A stretch of DNA of 8,539 bases from positions 1 to 8,539 of the forward strand of contig VBKD01000097.1 in NCBI GenBank assembly GCA_005888075.1, written 5' to 3'. Both the position numbers and the translations under genes were made by a program. Source of the stretch: Chloroflexota bacterium (GTDB lineage Bacteria; Chloroflexota; Dormibacteria; Dormibacterales; Dormibacteraceae). Of the stretch, positions 4,896 to 8,539 are shown one piece after another (positions within the stretch are counted from its first letter, which is position 1; every line of letters starts with the position of its first letter). The notes under the pieces are model-generated. The model was not told the origin of the DNA. It saw nothing but the letters and a program-made list of their open reading frames with translations, and did no database searches.

Positions 4896-6419
4896 ATGGC
4901 TGACTCCCGCCATCGAGAGCTGCGCGAAAAGGCGCTGAAGGGCGGCACCCGCTATCTCCCAAAGCTTCGCGAGCAGAACAAGCTGACCGCCAGGGAGAGG
5001 CTCGACCTGCTGCTGGACAAGGGATCGTTCGTTGAAGACGGGCTCTTCGCCAACGTGGTGGCGGACGACCTGCCCGCCGACGGCGTGGTCACCGGGCTCG
5101 GCACCGTCGAAGGCCGCCAGGTCGCAGTCATGGCCAACGATCCCACGGTCAAGGCGGGCAGCTGGGGCGCCCGGACTGTGGAGAAGATCGTTCGCATCCA
5201 GGAGACGGCGGCTCGCATCCGCGTCCCGCTCTTCTACCTGGTCGACTCGGCGGGCGCCCGAATCACCGACCAGATCGACATGTTCCCCGGCCGCCGGCAC
5301 GCAGGCCGCATCTTCCTCAACGAGGTGCAGCTGTCAGGAGTGGTGCCGCAAATCTGTCTTCTGTTCGGCCCGTCCGCGGCAGGCGGCGCATACATCCCCG
5401 CCTTCTGCGACGTCGTCGTGATGGTCGAGGGCAACGCCTCGATGTACCTCGGTTCCCCACGCATGGTCGAGGTCGTGGTGGGCGAGAAGGTCACGCTGGA
5501 GGAGCTTGGCGGCGCTCGCATGCACTGCACGGAAAGTGGCTGCGGCGACGTGCTCGTGGCCGACGACAAGGAAGCGATCGATTTCGGTCGCGCCTACATC
5601 CGGTTCATGCCGCAGCGAACGGGGGAAAAGCCTTCCCCCTGTGAGCCGAAGGCTGCCGCGACCGGCTCGAAACCGATCAGTGACCTCATCCCGGCAGAGC
5701 CCAACCGCGGCTACGACATGCGAAAGGTCATCGAAAGGATCATCGATGAGGGCAGCTGGCTGGAGATCAAGAAGCTCTTCGCCAAGGAACTACTGACGGG
5801 CTTCGCGCGCCTGGACGGCAATGCGGTCGGCATATTGGCCAACCAGCCGATGCAAAAAGGCGGCGTGCTCTTCAACGATTCTGCGGACAAGGCGGCTCGC
5901 TTCATCTGGCTGTGCGATGCGTTCGAGATCCCGCTTCTGTTTCTCGCCGATGTGCCGGGATTCATGATCGGCACCGATGTCGAGCGACGCGGAATCATCC
6001 GCCACGGGGCCAAGATGATCAGCGCCGTCTCCGAAGCAACCGTGCCGAAGATCTCGGTCATCGTGCGCAAGGCGTACGGCGCCGGTCTTTACGCGATGGC
6101 CGGACCCGCCTACGACTCCGACTGCGTCATCGCGCTGCCATCGGCGCAGATCGCGATCATGGGCCCTGAACCCGCGGTCAACGCAGTGTTCTACAACAAG
6201 CTGGGCGAGCTGCCGGAGGCGGAGCGAGCAGCGAAGCGCAAGGAGCTCGAGGACGAGTATCGCGAGGACGTCGACCTTTACAAGCTGGCGTCCAACCTCA
6301 TCGTCGACGACATCGTCGAGCCAGACCAGCTGCGCGACGCCCTCATCGCGCGTTTCAAGGCTTACTCGACGCGCCTGTCAGCGCGCACTGAGCGAAAGCA
6401 CGGCGTACCGCCCGTTTAG
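4896..6419 (+). CDS. Acyl-CoA carboxylase carboxyltransferase (beta) subunit
   Basis: A 507-residue carboxyltransferase with both crotonase-like halves, the full length for PccB/MccB-type subunits. It would move the carboxyl group from carboxybiotin to an acyl-CoA. The N-half carries KLTARERLDLLLDKGSF (29-45), DSAGARI (117-123) and GPSAAGGAYIPAF (158-170, first oxyanion hole). The C-half carries DVPGFMIGTDVERRGIIRHGAK (352-373), RKAYGAGLYAM (391-401, second oxyanion hole) and IMGPEPAVNAV (421-431). YGAGLYAM resembles the YGAGNYGM of methylcrotonyl/geranyl-CoA carboxylases more than the GGAY of propionyl-CoA carboxylase. The substrate is not settled. ATG 4896 lies 4 nt after the crotonase stop. 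The frame is open upstream, but only as a shadow inside that gene. The biotin carboxylase and biotin carrier must be encoded elsewhere. Its TAG overlaps the convergent hemolysin III stop. Confidence 0.93.
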   Translation: MADSRHRELREKALKGGTRYLPKLREQNKLTARERLDLLLDKGSFVEDGLFANVVADDLPADGVVTGLGTVEGRQVAVMANDPTVKAGSWGARTVEKIVRIQETAARIRVPLFYLVDSAGARITDQIDMFPGRRHAGRIFLNEVQLSGVVPQICLLFGPSAAGGAYIPAFCDVVVMVEGNASMYLGSPRMVEVVVGEKVTLEELGGARMHCTESGCGDVLVADDKEAIDFGRAYIRFMPQRTGEKPSPCEPKAAATGSKPISDLIPAEPNRGYDMRKVIERIIDEGSWLEIKKLFAKELLTGFARLDGNAVGILANQPMQKGGVLFNDSADKAARFIWLCDAFEIPLLFLADVPGFMIGTDVERRGIIRHGAKMISAVSEATVPKISVIVRKAYGAGLYAMAGPAYDSDCVIALPSAQIAIMGPEPAVNAVFYNKLGELPEAERAAKRKELEDEYREDVDLYKLASNLIVDDIVEPDQLRDALIARFKAYSTRLSARTERKHGVPPV

Positions 6420-6442
6420 ACGGTGCGGTGATACGGCACCGC
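6407..6442. terminator. Possible bidirectional hairpin at overlapping convergent stops
   Basis: ACCGC-CCGT (6407-6415) pairs with ACGG-T-GCGGT (6420-6429) with one bulged T, leaving the loop TTAG (6416-6419). That loop holds both stop codons, TAG on plus and TAA (read from TTA) on minus. An alternative perfect stem GCGGTG (6425-6430)/CACCGC (6437-6442) overlaps it. There is no T-tract, so intrinsic termination is uncertain. Confidence 0.35.
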
Positions 6443-7084
6443 GTACTGGACGACGATCACGTAGTAGGTCACGCTCGCAGTGATCACGGCCAGATGAAAC
6501 AGCTCGTGGTAGCCGAACACTCGCGGCCATAGTCGGGGTCTCTTGAACGCGTAAGCGGCTGCGCCCAACGAGTACTGCAGCCCACCGAATGTCATCAACC
6601 CCGTCGCCACCCAGCCAAGCGCCGACGTCAGGGGAACGAGAGCGATGATGGCCACCCACCCCATCGCGAGATACAGCGAGGCAAGGACCTGCCGAGGGAT
6701 CCTGAGGAAGGGTGCCGCGCCGGCAACACCGGCAACAGCGCTGGTCCAGATCGCAGCCAACACGAAGACTCGCCACCATCCGCCAAGCACGTTGAACACC
6801 AGTGGCGTGTAGGTGGAGGCGATGAAGATGAAGATCGTCGCGTGGTCCGCGCGCCGCAACCAATCCTTGACCTTCGGCGGCCAGGTGAAGATGTGATAGG
6901 TCGCACTGACGGCAAAGAGCAGGACGAGCGCCGCGCCATAGACCACCATCGAGACGAGCTTGGCCGGGTCGTGGCGAGTGATCAAAACCAGCACGACCAG
7001 GCCGGCGATCGCGACCAGGGCGGCGATTCCGTGTGACCATCCGCGCAGCAACGGCTTGACCGCCATCGCTTCGGAACGATTCAC
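6416..7084 (-). CDS. Hemolysin III / PAQR-like membrane protein
   Basis: A 222-residue protein with seven predicted transmembrane helices, the length and layout of the bacterial hemolysin III (YqfA/YplQ) branch of the PAQR superfamily. The metal-site residues are visible: S60-x-x-x-H64 in SATYH, D80-H81 in ADHATIFIFIASTYTP, and H193-x-x-x-H197 in YHELFHLAVI. These resemble the zinc-binding Ser/Asp/His set of PAQR receptors, which have hydrolase/ceramidase-like activity. The bacterial function is poorly defined, and 'hemolysin' is a historical label. The start is GTG at 7082-7084, with TAGAAT 9 nt upstream and no Shine-Dalgarno. ATG at residue 7 is an alternative start. It follows the UbiA-like gene by 30 nt, and its stop overlaps that of the carboxyltransferase gene. 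Confidence 0.9.
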   Translation of the reverse strand: MNRSEAMAVKPLLRGWSHGIAALVAIAGLVVLVLITRHDPAKLVSMVVYGAALVLLFAVSATYHIFTWPPKVKDWLRRADHATIFIFIASTYTPLVFNVLGGWWRVFVLAAIWTSAVAGVAGAAPFLRIPRQVLASLYLAMGWVAIIALVPLTSALGWVATGLMTFGGLQYSLGAAAYAFKRPRLWPRVFGYHELFHLAVITASVTYYVIVVQYAVPYHRTV

Positions 7085-7093
7085 TTCTAGGGG

Positions 7094-7099
7094 ATTCTA
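7094..7099 (-). promoter_or_regulatory. Possible -10 box upstream of the hemolysin III gene
   Basis: On the minus strand TAGAAT matches the -10 consensus at 5 of 6 positions and ends 9 nt before the GTG start, allowing a leaderless or nearly leaderless transcript. No -35 is evident; it would lie inside the end of the UbiA-like gene. The gene could instead be read through from upstream. Confidence 0.3.
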
Positions 7100-7114
7100 C
7101 TGATCCCCGGCGAC

Positions 7115-7855
7115 TCAGAGCATCCGCGCCCCGATCAGCCCCAACGACAGCAGCGTGACACCCCAAGCGAACGCATTCAGAGCACGCTCGAGCGGGCGCA
7201 GCAAAGCCGGCTCGTCAATCGGCATCTCGGTGCCGTCGCTCAAGGTCAGGGTGCCGGTCACCGACCTCGTCTTGCGTCGCACGAGGCGCGCCGGGGTGCT
7301 CAGGACACGTTGCCCGTAAGACAGCGCATAGGCCGCGGCCGCGACCGCGAACGCTGGGATCGACAAACGTCCCGTCTGGGCGAAATACGAGGTGAGCACG
7401 GGGAAGGCGCCCCACGAAAGGGCAAACCAGAAATCGCCGTGGAGGCGCCCCCGAAGCAGCTCCAGGTTGTAGGCGAAGACGAACAGGACTCCGGCGGCGA
7501 TGAACGGCAGCATGCCGAAGCCGATCACCGACACCCCCGCGATCCCCAGCCCCACAGCGCTGCCCAGCCCAACGACGGCCGCCACCCACAACACCGAGCT
7601 TGGGATCGTGGTTCTGAGCGGCCGGCCTCTGAGCTCGTCCAGCGCATGGGCCGCGACCCCAACCGCGAGAAAGAACGCGATCACCGTCGGCAAAAGGCGA
7701 AAAAGGCTCACGCGCGGCGCCAGGCTTGCGCCGAGAAGCACATAGGACAGGTGCCACGCCGTGTACGGCGGGTGCAGCAGCGACCAGACGTCGCGAAGCC
7801 ATCCGCCCTTGGCGGCGGCGTAGTACGCCGGCGCAAGTGGAGGAGCCTCAGGCAT
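7115..7855 (-). CDS. Polytopic membrane protein, degenerate UbiA-prenyltransferase-like
   Basis: A 246-residue protein with about seven hydrophobic helices (roughly 33-46, 52-70, 87-107, 109-128, 142-158, 166-182, 226-244). The segment AHALDELRGRPLRTTIP (69-85) follows the second helix, where UbiA enzymes carry NDxxDxxxD, and keeps the D-E-L-x-G-R-P-L-x-T-x-I-P context. Only Asp73/Glu74 of the acidic motif remain. A second polar segment, YNLELLRGRLHGD (129-141), sits where UbiA has its second Asp-rich motif. An unusual soluble loop of about 45 residues (186-225, including VTGTLTLSDGTEMPID) precedes the last helix. Its ATG overlaps the methyltransferase stop by 8 nt, so translation is probably coupled. 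That partner suggests isoprenoid or quinone chemistry. The UbiA assignment rests on weak motif resemblance. Confidence 0.55.
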   Translation of the reverse strand: MPEAPPLAPAYYAAAKGGWLRDVWSLLHPPYTAWHLSYVLLGASLAPRVSLFRLLPTVIAFFLAVGVAAHALDELRGRPLRTTIPSSVLWVAAVVGLGSAVGLGIAGVSVIGFGMLPFIAAGVLFVFAYNLELLRGRLHGDFWFALSWGAFPVLTSYFAQTGRLSIPAFAVAAAAYALSYGQRVLSTPARLVRRKTRSVTGTLTLSDGTEMPIDEPALLRPLERALNAFAWGVTLLSLGLIGARML

Positions 7856-8539
7856 GGTGCTTTCGACCCCACATCACCAGCCCGGCACCGTTGCTCATCT
7901 CGCGCTGCCCGACGTCGATCATGCCCGCCATGCGCCACGCCTCGAAGATGGCATCCAGGCGCCACCTCCGGTAAAAGCGCTCGATGTTCGGGCCCAGGAA
8001 CCGGCCCACTCTCCACCACGCTTGCCCGCCCAGCGCGTATCCAGCGGCCGGGAGAGCCAGGCGCGTGTAAATGCGCCACCCCGTTCGCGGCAGAAACTTT
8101 TGAGGCACGTAAAAGTCGAGGCTTGCCATGCCGCCACCGGGACGAAGCACGCGCGAGAGCTCGGACAGGGTGGCGGCGGGATCGGCGACGTATCGCAGCA
8201 GGTAGGTGAAGCTCACCGCGTCAAACGAAGCGTCGGGAAACGGAAGCGCCTCGGCCCGACCCAGGCGCAGCCGGATCCGGTTGTCGAGACCCGCGTCGCG
8301 CACTCGCTCGCGACCGCGTTCCAGCATCGGCTCGCTGAGGTCGACTCCGACGATGTCGGCGTCCGTAGCGTGGGCCAGGGCGATCGCGACTCCACCGGTG
8401 CCGGTCGCGACGTCGAGGATGCGTTCGGGCTGGAACCGTGCGAGGTGCATCACCATCTCCTCGCGCCATCTGCGGTTCTGGCCGAACGAAAGCACCTCGG
8501 CCAGGCGGTCGTAACGCGCGGGCAAGCCTTCAAAGAGCA
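7848..8539 (-). CDS. UbiE/MenG-like SAM-dependent methyltransferase (5' end off window)
   Basis: A class I SAM methyltransferase lacking only its first residues. The visible part begins with LFEGLPARYDRLAEVLSFGQNRRWR, matching the FDxxAxxYDxxNxxLSxGxxxxWR N-terminus of UbiE/MenG quinone C-methyltransferases. A TTG at 8523-8525 falls inside this conserved block, so it is not the start; the frame stays open to the window edge. Motif I is ILDVATGTGGVAIALA (SAM-binding glycines). The acidic end of beta 2 is GVDLSEPML, and motif post-II is RAEALPFPDASFDAVSFTYLLRYV. ELSRVLRPGG follows. The rest, including the Trp/Tyr/Arg-rich segment WRVGRFLGPNIERFYRRW, is typical. A role in menaquinone/ubiquinone-type ring methylation is likely but could be a paralogous substrate. 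It is translationally coupled to the UbiA-like membrane protein. Confidence 0.87.
   Translation of the reverse strand, partial: LFEGLPARYDRLAEVLSFGQNRRWREEMVMHLARFQPERILDVATGTGGVAIALAHATDADIVGVDLSEPMLERGRERVRDAGLDNRIRLRLGRAEALPFPDASFDAVSFTYLLRYVADPAATLSELSRVLRPGGGMASLDFYVPQKFLPRTGWRIYTRLALPAAGYALGGQAWWRVGRFLGPNIERFYRRWRLDAIFEAWRMAGMIDVGQREMSNGAGLVMWGRKHHA

Noticed and set aside
7310..8209. 299-codon plus-strand open frame
   Set aside because: It is antisense to the UbiA-like and methyltransferase genes. It is Arg/Gly/Pro-rich with no domain features.
8523..8525. TTG as methyltransferase start
   Set aside because: It falls within the conserved FDxxAxxYD-type N-terminal block, and the frame is open to the window edge.

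Overview
The window is GC-rich bacterial chromosomal DNA. It is densely packed with genes whose third codon positions favour G/C. I see no plasmid, phage, transposase or CRISPR signatures. Several traits point to a Gram-positive-like or Chloroflexota/Actinobacteriota-type lineage, possibly an uncultivated soil group such as Dormibacterota: GTG starts placed directly behind -10 boxes, an HspR-type MerR regulator, and a zincin family (DUF2342/Zincin_2) typical of coenzyme F420 producers. This placement is inference and only weakly supported.

Left part (1-1640). The 3' end of an unrecognised gene runs in from the left and overlaps tail-to-tail with a DHRS4-like short-chain dehydrogenase on the minus strand. 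A 49-bp divergent promoter region carries an AT-rich-core inverted repeat. It separates the dehydrogenase from a plus-strand protein resembling nucleoside 2-deoxyribosyltransferases. A two-copy, hairpin-rich intergenic repeat then fills the gap to the convergent gene and encodes the last 11 residues of that gene's product.

Middle-left (1588-3534). Three minus-strand genes follow one another with 36-40 nt gaps: an HspR-like MerR regulator, a 64-aa zinc-ribbon protein, and a zincin with HExxH and an N-terminal hydrophobic helix. They could form one regulator-led operon. A 197-bp divergent intergenic region upstream contains a near-palindrome over the putative regulator promoter, a second inverted repeat, and a -10 box serving the rightward operon.

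Middle-right (3535-6419). A rightward operon with two 4-nt gaps encodes an MntP-family manganese exporter, a crotonase-fold enoyl-CoA hydratase/isomerase, and the carboxyltransferase (beta) subunit of a biotin-dependent acyl-CoA carboxylase. The last two suggest acyl-CoA catabolism, such as a leucine- or terpene-type carboxylation/hydration pair. The biotin carboxylase and biotin carrier partners are not in the window.

Right part (6416-8539). A leftward cluster contains a UbiE/MenG-like methyltransferase (5' end off the window), overlapping by 8 nt a polytopic membrane protein that looks like a degenerate UbiA prenyltransferase, then a hemolysin III/PAQR-like membrane protein. The last of these collides tail-to-tail with the carboxylase gene, and the two stop codons form the loop of a hairpin. 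The methyltransferase plus UbiA-like pair suggests isoprenoid-quinone or related lipid modification.

Nothing here is clearly a new system. The best second-look items are the regulator/zinc-ribbon/zincin cluster, the repeat-encoded protein tail, and several family members lacking a textbook catalytic or metal-binding residue.
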